This document shows positions 34,801-47,100 of a stretch of 64,000 bases of DNA, piece by piece; the stretch's first letter is position 1; each line of letters opens with the position of its first letter. The stretch is from contig JASDFA010000008.1 of NCBI GenBank assembly GCA_035772735.1, positions 2,772,501 to 2,836,500 of the forward strand, read 5' to 3'. Source of the DNA: Datura wrightii. Lineage: Eukaryota > Streptophyta > Magnoliopsida > Solanales > Solanaceae. The position numbers were made by a program, and so were the translations under genes. The notes under the pieces were generated by a model. It searched no databases, had not been told where the DNA came from, and saw only the letters and a list, made by a program, of their open reading frames with translations.

Positions 34801-37540
34801 AACCACGAGTCGTTAAGTGGCATCACGACTCGTTGCTGCCAGTCGTGACATGAGCTGGAAAAAATTACCCTGCTAGTCACGACAAGACTCAATGACTCGT
34901 TGTTACTCCACTCAATGACTCGTTGTCACCTCTCGTCGTCAGCACTGGAAAACCCTACCTCAAATTCACTGGGCTGGACCACGATGGACTTCACGAGTTG
35001 TTAGGTGACTTCACTACTCGTGGTAACCACTCGTCGTCGCCCCTTGGCCATAATCCTCCCCACGGTATACTCCACTTCACGAGTTACTCCACGACTCGTG
35101 GAGTACATAATGGGTCACTAGACGAGTCTTCTTGTGACTTGGTGCACATTCTTTCTATTTTTCTCTGTTTCAACCCCCGGTCTGATCTTAGAAACTTTTT
35201 GGGTGTCACACTAAGGTTGGGTCGATCCCATGCGAAATATGATCAAGATATAGACTAATACTAGTATTCACGCTTTTAGTTCAATTGTTTCCTAAAAAGG
35301 GGTTTTAATAGAAAACAATCACGTGACAATGTTGAAATATTGTTGTTATCAAAGTTATGCAATTAACTAGGGAAGTGTTCCCATGGCTTCTTAACTGTCA
35401 TGACCCGAGAGTACACCCTGATCATAGACACGGGAATATGGATTCTTAGAAGGATTTTGGGGCACAAGCGAAGAACAATTCTCTTGTTGAATTGCCACAT
35501 ACTTGAATTCAAATTCTTGAGAAAAATCTGGAGAAATCTGAAAGAAGACTGAATGCCCTAGCTTAGCTCTGAAATGTCTGCCTAGAGCTTCTACGTATTG
35601 AAATCGAGAATTGACAGAAGATGAGAGGGATTAAGTCGATCAACCCCTTTAATTCTCTCCTAGACGTACCCAAAATGACGTAGTTTAGGGGTTAAAAGAT
35701 GGGAAGTTTTGAAAATGCCCCTACTAAGAACGCAAAAATTTAGACCCTGCCAGTCCTCATGAGGGACATCACGACTCATAAGGTACTGGAAGATTCGTGG
35801 GGTCCCAAATATTGTAAACGCTGTAATTTCCTCTCGGCCAGGCCATGAGACAAACCACGAGTCGTTAAGTGGCATCACGACTCGTTGCTGCCAGTCGTGA
35901 CATGAGCTGGAAAAAATTACCCTGCTAGTCACGACAAGACTCAATGACTCGTTGTTACTCCACTCAATGACTCGTTGTCACCTCTCGTCGTCAGCACTGG
36001 AAAACCCTACCTCAAATTCACTGGGCTGGACCACGATGGACTTCACGAGTTGTTAGGTGACTTCACTACTCATGGTAACCACTCGTCGTCGCCCCTTGGC
36101 CATAATCCTCCCCACGGTATACTCCACTTCACGAGTTACTCCACGACTCGTGGAGTACATAATGGGTCACTGGACGAGTCTTCCTGTGACTTGGTGCACA
36201 TTCTTTCCTATTTTTCTCTGTTTCAACCCCCGGTCTGATCCTAGAAACTTTTTGGGTGTTACACTAAGGTTGGGTCGATCCCATGCGAAATATGATCAAG
36301 ATATAGACTAATACTAGTATTCACGCTTTTAGTTCAATTGTTTCCTAAAAAGGGGTTTTAATAGAAAACAATCACGTGACAATGTTGAAATATTGTTGTT
36401 ATCAAAGTTATGCAATTAACTAGGGAAGTGTTCCCATGGCTTCTTAACTGTCATGACCCGAGAGTACACCCTGATCATAGACACGGGAATATAGATTCTT
36501 AGAAGGATTTTGGGGCACAAGGGAAGAACAATTCTCTTGTTGAATTGCCACATACTTGAATTCAAATTCTTGAGAAAAATTTGGAGAAATCTGAAAGAAG
36601 ACTGAATGCCCTAGCTTAGCTCTAAAATGTCTGCCTAGAGCTTCTACGTATTGAAATCGAGAATTGACAGAAGATGAGAGGGATTAAGTCGATCAACCCC
36701 TTTAATTCTCTCCTAGACGTACCCAAAATGACGTAGTTTAGGGGTTAAAAGATGAGAAGTTTTGAAAATGCCCCTACTAAGAACGCAAAAATTTAGACCC
36801 TGCCAGTCCTCACGAGGGACATCACGACTCATAAGGTACTGGAAGATTCGTGGGGTCCCAAATATTGTAAACGCTGTAATTTCCTCTAGGCCAGGCCATG
36901 AGACAAACCACGAGTCGTTAAGTGGCATCACGACTCGTTGCTGCCAGTCGTGACATGAGCTGGAAAAAATTACCCTGCTAGTCACGACAAGACTCAATGA
37001 CTCGTTGTTACTCCACTCAATGACTCGTTGTCACCTCTCGTCGTCAGCACTGGAAAACCCTACCTCAAATTCACTGGGCTGGACCACGATGGACTTCACG
37101 AGTTGTTAGGTGACTTCACTACTCGTGGTAACCACTCGTCGTCGCCCCTTGGCCATAATCCTCCCCACGGTAGACTCCACTTCACGAGTTACTCCAAGAC
37201 TCGTGGAGTACATAATGGGTCACTGGACGAGTCTTCCTGTGACTTGGTGCACATTCTTTCCTATTTTTCTCTGTTTCAACCCCCGGTCTGATCTTAGAAA
37301 CTTTTTGTGTGTCACACTAAGGTTGGGTCGATCCCATGCGAAATATGATCAAGATATAGACTAATACTAGTATTCACGCTTTTAGTTCAATTGTTTCCTA
37401 AAAAGGGGTTTTAATAGAAAACAATCAAGTGACAATGTTGAAATATTGTTGTTATCAAAGTTATGCAATTAACTAGGGAAGTGTTCCCATGGCTTCTTAA
37501 CTGTCATGACCCGAGAGTACACCCTGATCATAGACACGGG
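28066..37540. repeat. Nine-copy tandem array, unit about 1,053 bp
   Basis: Units begin at the word AATATAGATTC or AATATGGATTC at 28066, 29119, 30172, 31225, 32277, 33330, 34383, 35435 and 36488; seven are 1,053 bp and two 1,052 bp. Each unit holds ~829 bp of the element B LTR end, 185 bp of an older Athila-like LTR (spacer), and the first 39 bp of the element C LTR (from TGTCATGACCCGAG). The last unit runs straight into the intact C LTR, the first out of the B LTR. Copies look more than 95% identical by eye. A 19 bp near-perfect palindrome (ACTCCACGA-C-TCGTGGAGT) recurs in most units. Short open frames of 87 and 94 codons repeat in each unit but match no protein. Confidence 0.95.
28895..29079 (-). 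repeat. Spacer in array unit 1: fragment of an older Athila-like LTR
   Basis: It lies between the B LTR edge and the first hybrid mini-LTR. In reverse it ends with CATGGGATCGACCC, the usual Athila/Tat U5 phrase. The same 185 bp recurs in every unit. It and 47101-47524 appear to be the two sides of the LTR into which element C inserted. Confidence 0.6.
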
Positions 37541-39717
37541 ACAAGGAGCCCAGGGAGACCCCAAGTCAACCCATGGCGTGAGCACAATACTAATCCATTC
37601 ATAAAAGGCGAAAGACTTAACTTATCAACTATAAACTAACTGAAAATTGTATCATGAATTGTAAGGAATGACAAATCGAAATACATCCATCAATGACAAA
37701 TACACGTATGTCTGAAAGCCTCTAATCATAAAAAGACAGGTTAAAGGAACAAGACTCCAACTAGCCCAAACATTCAGAAAACATAAGATAATTTAACAAG
37801 TCCGAACATGAAGCCCTCGGATCATGAGGACTCACCACTAGAGATTTAGCAGAATTGAGCACGAACTAGGAACGATACTGAGCCTGCGAACCAGATCCTG
37901 AAAATATAGGGGTCAGTACTTGGAAAGTTGAGTATGTAAGCTATGTAAAACAATGCTTGACAACATAAAAGTTATAGGAGTGGGGACATCATGATCATAA
38001 AACTGAAACCATAAGTATATCGTAAGGCTCAATATTTCCAAAAATATTCATAAACTTGTCAAAGTCATAACATGCGGGGAAAACATTTCATAAATCCTAA
38101 CTTGAGCCAAAAGAAAATAATCATGAATATTTCAAAACCATGAGGAAAAATGGGAGATTTCTATAACCGACATACTGCACATGAGCACACATGAAGTCCG
38201 ACTTGTACGCCTAGTCGGGAGGCCGTTCATACCTTGCCAAGGTTATGAACCATGAAGGCGTGATATCACTCATGAAAGCCCCGTAGGGCATAGGGGACAG
38301 TCACTGAGGAGATCCCAAACATGATCCTACGGTGGCACGTAGTTTTGAGATTTGGGGAGTAACCTAGGCCCCAAACCTACTCGGTGTTAACTACTACTCC
38401 CAAAACATGCAACGTGCTCATAACATTCATAGAATCACATGCATGTCTAGTGAAAACATGGGAATCATGACATACTTGAGAATTCATATTACTAGTCATG
38501 GAATTGGGCCCCTAAGTCGGTCAAAGACATAGTTCATGAATCATTCACACCATCTGGGGCATGGCCCAAAACCTTAATCATGTTTGACATGCTTAATTCA
38601 TGCAAAACATGGTCATGACAACATGAGAAATAGAAAACTTGAAAACATGCTTTAAATTCAAAAAAATTCATATCGTGCTTGCGGAATCATTATGAACATA
38701 AATTTTACTAAAAATCCCTCATAATTGGACATCCAAACTTTTAGGGTCTTAAATCAGGGAATATAAAATATATACAAGTAAAATCAGCCCAAACTCTTCA
38801 AAACCCACAATTGGAACACAATACCACAAGCTCACATAAACTTTTGAGGAATCATGCAAACGGGGTTAAGTCCCATAAGAATTTAGCAAGTTAAACATAG
38901 GAAATGGGAAGAAATTGGCATGGGTAGGGACTAAACTACCCATTCAAACCCCACATACTTGGAAATTTCGAGTCTCCTAACTTCCGTGAAAACCCAAGGT
39001 AGATTCTTGAAGAATTTTGGAGAAGACACTTGAATTCCCTTTTCTCCTTCCTCTCTAACCTTATATGAATAGAAATGAAGTTTTTAGGAATGATTCTCCT
39101 TTAAAAGACCTGGTCCCGACCTCAAAACAATGTAGTTTAGGTCTTAGGAGGGTAGAAAATTACGAGAAGGCCCTTACTAATTCGCAGAAAATAACTGTCA
39201 GGTGACCCTAACGGGCTATCTGACGATTCGTTGCCAAGAGCGACGGGTCGTCTGGTCTTTTCATCAATTCCACTTGAAATTTTCCTTTGGCTCTTAATGG
39301 AGGACATGACGACTCGACCCCTGTTGATACGAATCATTACGCCTTTTCGTCAAGTACACTGTCTCGTCATTCAAGAAGATTTGATTGGCTTGGTAACGGC
39401 CCTCCTAACGGGTCGTTAGGACTGATGACGACTCATTAGGTACCATCCGTTAAGTACACTGGATAGGCCTTACTATCTTACTCTAACACTACCCCACGAC
39501 TGACATGATGACTTGTGGTGTCTGACCACGAGTCGTTACATCGCCTGTGGGGACCCTGAGTCCCTCATCATCCCAGGCCTTCCCCACGAGTCACTTGACG
39601 ACTTGTTCGGCCTCCTCACGAGTCGTTAAGTGACCTGTTCTACAACTGCTGCAACATTTTCTAGTTTTTCTCCTGATTCCCTTTCGAACCTGATCCTTGG
39701 GTTCTCGGGGTATAACA
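37502..39717 (-). repeat. 3' LTR of element C
   Basis: 2,216 bp, from TGTCATGACCCGAG on the plus strand to ...GGGTATAACA. Its first 39 bp are also the end of array unit 9. The U3 part (39,180-39,660) is crowded with ACGACTCGT / ACGAGTCGT words, many paired as inverted repeats. Confidence 0.9.
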
Positions 39718-39735
39718 ATATCTCCCACTTGGGAA
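39718..39735 (-). promoter_or_regulatory. Polypurine tract of element C
   Basis: The minus strand reads TTCCCAAGTGGGAGATAT, ending at the LTR start TGTTATACCC. Confidence 0.75.
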
Positions 39736-39783
39736 TATTCGTACTCAAATGTTAGAAACAAGCAGAAAACCCAGAAACAAACA

Positions 39784-39788
<5 letters not shown>

Positions 39789-39832
<44 letters not shown>
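39789..39832. repeat. (TA)22 microsatellite
   Basis: 44 bp of pure TA between the polypurine tract and the pol stop of element C. It lies in non-coding sequence. Confidence 0.97.
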
Positions 39833-39835
<3 letters not shown>

Positions 39836-40004
39836 TAATCATTGACATTCAAGTCGAAACTGACGGAACGACTACCCCCGAAGAGAACCATATAGCTGGT
39901 CAGAGTTCAGACATCACATACATATATCATATCATAAAACAAACTTATTCGCATGAATAGAACATGAAAAACTGATTAGAGGTTTAGGGCAAAAATTTGA
40001 TACC

Positions 40005-43000
40005 TCAAACTGAAGCTGAGCCGGTAGGGAACAAATGGGGGTATTTAGCCATCATATCCTCTTCGGCCTCCCATGTGGCTCCCTCAACATATTGATTCCT
40101 CCATAACACCTTTACTGAGGCTACTTCCTTGTTCCTCAGTCTTTGAACCTGAAGATCCAATATTTTCAACAGGAATTTCCTCATAGCTGAGACTATCCTT
40201 CACACCAACACTTCCCAGCGGAACCACTAAGGCTGGGTCTCCCAAGCAGTTTTTCAATTGCGATACGTGAAATATGGGATGAGCTGAAGCCAACTCTGAG
40301 GGTAAATCTAACTCATAGGCTACTTTATCCACTCGCCTCATAATCATGTATGGGCCAATATAGCTAGGAATGAGCTTCCGTTTCTTTTCGAATCTCATTA
40401 CTCCCTTCATGGGAGATACCTTCAGAAACACCCAATCATCAACCTCAAACTCAAGCTCCCTTCTCCTCATATCTGCATAAGGCTTTTGGCGACTTTGAGC
40501 CATTTTCAGCCTTTCCCTTGTCAACTGAACTTTCTCCATGGCCTCATGAACTAAGTCTGGCCCCACTAATGAAGCCTCACCAACTTCAAACCACCCAATG
40601 GGTGATCTACACCTTCGCCCGTAAAGAGCCTTGAACTGTGCCATTTGTATGCTGGAGTGCTAGCTGTTGTTGTAGGCAAACTCAATGAGAGGCAAATGCT
40701 TGTCCCAACTACCCTTAAAGTCAATGACACAAGCTCTCGACATGTCCTCAAGAGTCTGGATAGTCCGCTCCACCTGACCATTGGTTTGCGGATAAAACGC
40801 CGTGCTAAGCTTGACTTGAGTAACAAGTCCCTTTTGAAAAGACCTCCAGAACTGAGAGGTGAACTGCGTACCTCTATCTGATATAATGGACAAGGGCACT
40901 CCATGAAACCTAACCAACTCTCGGATGTACAACTTTGCATAATCTTCTGCCAAATTAGTGGTTTTGACCAGTAGGAAATGAGCAGCCTTGGTCAACCTGT
41001 CCACCACAACCCAGATGGAGTCATGCTGTCTACGAGTGCGGGGAAAACCTATCACAAAGTCCATGTTGATTTTTTTCCACTTCCAAGTAGGAATGCTGAT
41101 GTGTTGAAGTACACCTCCCGATCTCTGATGCTCGACTTTCACCTGTTGGCAATTCGGGCACTTAGCTACAAATTCTGCAATATCCCTCTTCATGTCATTC
41201 CACCAGTAGATTTCCCGCAAGGCATGATACATTTTGGTGGCACCTGGGTGGATAGAATATCTAGATCCGTGAGCCTCATGCAACACCCGACTCCTCAAAT
41301 CCCCCACGTTCGGAACATATAAGCGACCCTGGTACGAAAGCACACCATCTCCCCCTTTGGAGAAGACTTCTATTTTCTGACTTTGAACAGCTTCTTTCAA
41401 CTTTACCAATATTGGGTCCTCATTTTGCTTACCCTTTACCTCTGTTACCAAGGATGACTCCGACCCATTGTGAACTACTACCCCACCATCAGTTGAGCCG
41501 ACTAGTCTAACTCCCAACCGTGCAAGTCGATGTACCTCCTTTACCATATCCTTCCTGTCTTAACTCACATGTGACACACTTCCCCTAGAAATTCTACTAA
41601 GGGCATCTGCTACCACGTTGGCCTTACCCGGGTGGTAAAGGACATTCATGTCGTAGTCCTTAAGTAGCTCTAACCACCTTCGTTGCCGAAGATTTAATTC
41701 CTTCTGTGTGAACATATATTGTAAACTCTTGTGATCTGTGTATACATCTACATGAATCCCATACAAGTAGTGTCTCTATATATTCAAAGCAAATACCATC
41801 GCGGCCAACTCAAGATCATGGGTTGGGTAGTTCTTCACATGAGTTTTTAATTGCCTGGAAGAATATGCTACGACTTTCCTGTGCTGCATCAATACACATC
41901 CCAGTCTGACCCTCGAAACATCACAATATACAACGAAGCCATCGGTACCCTCCGATAAAGTCAACACCGGTGCTTAAGTGAGTCTGGCCTTCAATTCCTG
42001 GAAGCTCTTCTCACAAGCCTCCCACCATTGGAACTTCACCTTTTTCTAAGTCAATCTTGTCAATGGGGTTGCAATGGACGAGAAACCTTCCACGAACCTC
42101 CGATAGTAGCCTGCTAAGACCAAAAAGCTTATGATCTCTGAAGGGTTTACCGGTCTGGGCTAGTTCTTTACTGCCTCTATTTTCTGGGAGTCCACCCTTA
42201 TACCTTCGCTTGACACTACATACACCAAGAATGCAACTGATTTCAACCAGAATTCACACTTGCCGAACTTAGCGCATAACTGGTTGTCTTTCAGGGTCTG
42301 GAGTGCTACCCTCAGGTGTGCAACATGCTCCTCCTCGCTCCGGGAGTATATCAATATGTCGTCAATAAACACGATCACGTACATATACAAGTATGCCTAA
42401 ATACCCTGTTCATCAAATGCATAAAAGCTGTAGGGGCATTGGTTAGTCTAAAAGACATAACAACGAATTCATAACGGCCATACCGGGTTCTAAAAGTGGT
42501 CTTTGGGATGTCATTCTCCCGAACCCTAAGCTAGTGATACCCGGAACTGAGATTTATCTTAGAGAAGTATTTGGCACCCTAAAACTGGTCGAATAAGTCA
42601 TCGATCCGGGGTAAACGGTATCTATTCTTTATGGTGACCTTTTTCAACTGTCTATAGTCAATACACATACGTAGGGAACCATCTTTCTTTTGGACGAACA
42701 ACACTGGGGCACCCCATGGGGACTAACTAGGTCTAATGAAACCCTTATCTAGAAAATCCTTCAACTACTCCTTTAACTCTTTTAATTCTACTGGGGCCAT
42801 ACGGTAAGGAGGGATTGATATGAGTTGCGTGTCAGGCAATAGATCAATTTCAAAATAAATATCCCTCTCGGGAGGACACATGGTAGGTCAACTGGAAATA
42901 CCTCGGGATATTCATACACCACCGGGACTGACCGAATGGTGGGGGTCTCAGACGTGACATCCTTAACCCTAACCAAGTGGTAAATACAACCCTTGGAAAT

Positions 43001-44670
43001 CATTTTTCTGTCCTTGATATAGGAGATAAAGAGACCTACAAGTACCACTGAACCACCCTCCATTATAAAACCGATTCACCAGGAAACCAAAACTCCACTA
43101 CCCAAGTTCTACAGTTAACAAAAGCATAACATGCAAACAACCAATACATGCCTAAGATGATGTCAAAATCAATCATAGCCAATTCTACTAAGTCTGCGGA
43201 GGTAACCTTATGTAATACTGTAATGGGGCAACCTCTATATACCCGCTTCGCTACGATTGAATCACCAACCGGGGTAGAGACAGAAAATGGTTCGGACAAG
43301 ATCTCAGGACTGACTCCAAAGTAATTAGCAATGTAAGGAGTCATAACAGATAATATGGCCCTCAGATCTAATAAAGCATAAGCATTAATATGATAAACTC
43401 GCAACATACCCGTAACCACATCGAGAGAAGTCTCCTGCTCCTGTCGAGAACCCAGTGCATAAAACCAATTTTGGCGCTGGCCGCTAGCTAAGCCAGTCGG
43501 AGCACCCAGCTGAGTTTGACGTGCTACTGGGACAACTGAACTGCCTGCTGAAGTGCGCGCTCCACTACCCCCTGACCTAGCTGCGAGGCAATCCCTAAGT
43601 CTGTGTCTGGGTTTTCCATACCCGAAACAAGCGTTTGAGCCCACCAAACTTTCCCGGGTGGTTCTTGCCACAGGTAGCACAGGATGGGAATATGCGCTCT
43701 GTGCGCATGCTGTTTTGACTCCTCAAACCTGAGGCCCCGCTCCTCAGGCTGTCCAGTGGCCTAGATGGAGCACTGGCTGAAGATGGTGCTGGTGCAGTGG
43801 ACCTGTGCTGGGACTCCTGGTGAAATTCACCCCTTGGCTTAGGCTGGGAGAACCTGTGGCTATCAGTTCTGGCCCTCTTGGCCTCTCTCTACCTCATATC
43901 AGCTGCTCCCATATGCTGAGCATAGAGCACTATCCGTGGGTAGTCCATATCCTGATGTAGCATGGTTGTTATGTAGTCTTTGTCCAGATACTCCGCTACT
44001 CCTTGCACGAACTTGCTCACCCGCGCCCTTTGGTCTGTCACTAACTCCGGGGCATATTTTGATAGGCAAGTGAATTTAAGTGAATTTAAGTGAATTTAAG
44101 TGAATATTCCATCACCGTTATCTTTCCTTTCTTAAGGTTGAAAAACACATTTGCTTTCAGTTCCCTCATCTCCCGAGGGAAGAACCTGTCGAGAAAGGCT
44201 CTGCGGAACTCATCCCAACTAATAGGGCCCACTCACGCTGCCCTGCTATCTCTCCATTGCTTGAACCAAATGTAAGTGACCTCCTTCAGCTGATAAGAGG
44301 CCAAATCAACACATTCCTCACTTTTCACTCCCATGACCTGAGTGACCTTCAAAATCCCTTCGATGAACTCGTGCGGATCCTCATCCACCTTTGCCCCTGT
44401 GAACTCGGGAGGGTTCATCCTCAGAAAGTCTCTGACCCGGGCCACCGCTGCATTGCCATTCTGAGGAACGGGCGCAACAGCCTGCTGGTTGGCCTGAGCG
44501 GTCAAGGCATGCGCCAGCATTCGAATAGCCGCCCGAAACTCGGCATTGGCAGCTGGCTCAGGTGCCTCGGGCTCCTGAATAGGTGGGGCTTGCTGACGCC
44601 CATCATCATTGCCATCCTCGTGGCCTTCATCATTTTTGTTCCTCCTTCTTATTATCCTTCTGGGAGCCAT
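40005..44670 (-). pseudogene. gag-pol: Chromovirus C gag-pol
   Basis: Gag starts at ATG 44668-44670 (MAPRR) and stops at 44233. A 10 bp slippage repeat at 44068-44097 adds another stop. The knuckle near 43,620 is CFGYGKPRHRLRDC (second Cys to Tyr). The protease word near 43,370 is LLDLRAILS (DPGAT lost). RT has F-I-D-D at 42358-42369. RNase H lies at 41,560-41,967. The 295-residue integrase frame at 40,660-41,547 holds zinc residues His93, His100 or His108, Cys130 and Cys133, and catalytic Asp163, Asp224 and Glu260 (35 residues between the last two). A TAG at 40660-40662 replaces Tyr in the YNNSYHS word. The integrase tail has GPY-like IGPYMIM. One extra base near 40,171 shifts frame before the chromodomain (RLRNKEV, GATWEAEED, KYPHLF), which ends at the TGA at 40005. 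Most breaks are in-frame stops, so it is less decayed than A or B. Confidence 0.92.
44068..44097. repeat. 10 bp slippage repeat in gag of C
   Basis: AAGTGAATTT occurs three times in tandem, followed by AAGTGAATAT. It adds TAA on the coding strand within gag. Confidence 0.9.
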
Positions 44671-44867
44671 AAGTTTCTACAATCGCAAAATGCACGAATT
44701 AGAAAGAGGGGGAGATTTTGACCGCACGACATAGATCATGAAAGAAGGGAACATTTCCTAAAATGTTCAGTAGCCTCTTCGTCATAAGTGTGGCGCGGTT
44801 CACAACCATGAAAAAGACTCTACCTAACGCGTCTTTCATACTCCCTAAGAAACATCTAAACCTATGG

Positions 44868-44878
44868 CTCTGATACTA
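44868..44878 (-). promoter_or_regulatory. Primer binding site of element C
   Basis: The minus strand reads TAGTATCAGAG, followed by CC, matching the initiator tRNA-Met site apart from the second base. The LTR edge is four bases away at 44883. Confidence 0.8.
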
Positions 44879-44882
44879 AGTT

Positions 44883-47100
44883 TGTAACGACCCGAGAGTA
44901 CACCCTAATCATAGACACGGGACTAGGAGCCCCTAGAGACCCCAAGTCAACCCATGGCGTGAGCACAATACTAATTCATTCATAAAAGGCAGAAGACTTA
45001 ACTTATCAATCATAAGATAACTTAAAATCGTATCATGAATTGTAAGAAATGACAAACCGAAATACATCCATCAATGACAAAATACTACACATAAGTCTGA
45101 AAGCCTCTAATCATAAAAAGACGGGTTGAAGGGACAAGACCCCAACTAACCCAAACATTCGGAAAACATAAGATAATTTAACAAGTCCGAACATGAAGCC
45201 CTCAGATCATGAGGACTCACCACTGGAGATATAGCGGAACTGAGCACGAACTAGGGACGATACTGAGCCTGCGAACCAGATCCTGAAAATATAGGGGTCA
45301 GTACTTAGAAAGTACTGAGTATGTAAGGTATGCAAAATAATGTTTAACAATATAAAAGTTATAGGAGTGGGGACATCATGATCATAAAACTGAAACCATA
45401 AGTATATCGTAAGGCTCAATATTTCCAAAATTCATAAACTCATCAAATTCATAACATGTGGGCAAAACATTTCATAAATCCTAACTTGATCCAAAAGAAC
45501 ATAATCATGCATATTTCAAAACCATGAGGAAAAATGGGAGATTTCTATAATCAACATACTCCACATGAGCACACATGAAGTCCGACTTGTACGCCTAGTC
45601 GGGAGGCCGTTCATACCTTTCCAAGGGTATGAACCATGAAGGCGTGATATCACTCATGAAAGCCCCATAGGGCATAGGGGACAGTCGCTGAGGAGGTCCC
45701 AAACATGATCCTATGGTGGCATGTAGTTCTGAGATTCGGGGAGTAACCTAGGCCCCGAACCTACTCGGTGTTAACTACTACTCCCAAAACATGCGACGTG
45801 CTCATAACATTCATAACATGACATGCATGGCTAGTGAAAACATGGGAATCATGACATACGTAAGAATTCATATTACTAGCCATGGAATTGGGCCCGTGAG
45901 TCGGTTAAAGACATAGTTCATGAATCATTCACACCATCTAGGGCATGGCCCAAAACCTTAATCATGTTTTAAATGCTTAATTCACTCGAAACATGGTCAT
46001 GACAACATGAGAAATAGAAAACTTGAAAACATGCTTTAAATTCAAAAAAATTCATATCATGCTTGTGGAATCATTATGAACATAAATTTTACTAAAAATC
46101 CCTCATAATTGGACATCCATACTTTTAGGGTCTTAAATCAGGGAATATAAAATATATACAAGTAAAATCAGCCCAAACTCTTCAAAACCCACAATTGAAA
46201 CACAATACCACAAGCTCATGTAACTTTTGAGGAATCATGCAAACGGGGTTAAGACCCATAAGAATTTAGCAAGTTAAACATGGGAAATGGGAAGAAATTG
46301 GCATGGGTAGGGACTAAACTACCCATTCAAACTCCACATACCTGAAAATTTTGAGTCTCCCGACTTCCTTGTAAACCCTAGGTAGATTCTTGAGGAATTT
46401 TGGAGAAGACACTTGAATTCCCTTTTCTCCTTCCTCTCTAATCTTATATGAATAGAAATAAAGTTTTTAGGAATTGATTCCCCTTTAAAAGACCTGGTCC
46501 CCACCTAAAAACGACATAGTTTAGGTCTTAGGAGGGTAGAAAATTATGAGAAGGCCCTTACTAATTCACAGGAAATAACTGTCAGGTGACCCTAACGGGC
46601 GACCTGACGATTCGTTGCCAAGAGCGACAGGTCGTCTAGTCTTCTCGTCAAGTCCACTGGAAATTTTCCTTTGGCTCTTAACGGAGGACATGACCACTCA
46701 TCCCTCGGTGATACAACTCGTTATGCCCTTTCATCAAGTACACTACCTCGTTGTTCAAGAAGATTCGATTTGCTTGGTAACGGCTCTCCTAACGGCTCTT
46801 TAGGACTGATGACGACTCGTTAGGTACCATCTATTAAGTACACTGGATAGGCCTTACTATCTTACTCTAGGACCACCCCACGTCTGACATAACGACTCGT
46901 GGTGTCTGACCATGACTCATTACATTGCCCGTGGGGACCTTGAGTCCCTCATCATCCCAGGCCTTCCCCACAAGTCACTTGATGACTCGTTTGGCCTCCT
47001 CACGAGTCGTAAGTGACCCGTTTTGCAACTGCTGCAATATTTTACAGTTTTTCTCCTAATTCACTTACGGACCTGATCCTTGGGTTCTCAGGGTATAACA
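44883..47100 (-). repeat. 5' LTR of element C
   Basis: 2,218 bp, from TGTAACGACCCGAG to ...GGGTATAACA on the plus strand, collinear over its full length with 37502-39717. The outermost bases TGTAACG differ from TGTCATG in the 3' copy. U3, with ACGACTCGT words, lies at 46,580-47,020. Confidence 0.9.

Larger units (their letters stand above)
37502..47100 (-). mobile_element. Full-length chromovirus C (Tekay/Del-like), inactive
   Basis: A 9.6 kb element with both LTRs (37502-39717 and 44883-47100), polypurine tract, primer binding site, and gag-pol in the minus orientation. Flanking 5-mers read on the minus strand are GTTAT and GTTAA, a target-site duplication with one change. In the first ~390 bp of the LTR pair I count roughly 30 differences (~8%), so the insertion is not recent. 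It sits inside an older Athila-like LTR. Confidence 0.9.

Noticed and set aside
28291..37291. Open frames of 87 and 94 codons repeated in nearly every array unit
   Set aside because: They are carried by a recently duplicated LTR segment, start and stop at arbitrary points, overlap on both strands, and resemble no protein family.
40645..41322. Plus-strand frames opposite the integrase of C
   Set aside because: Antisense shadows of a clear integrase with D,D-35-E residues.
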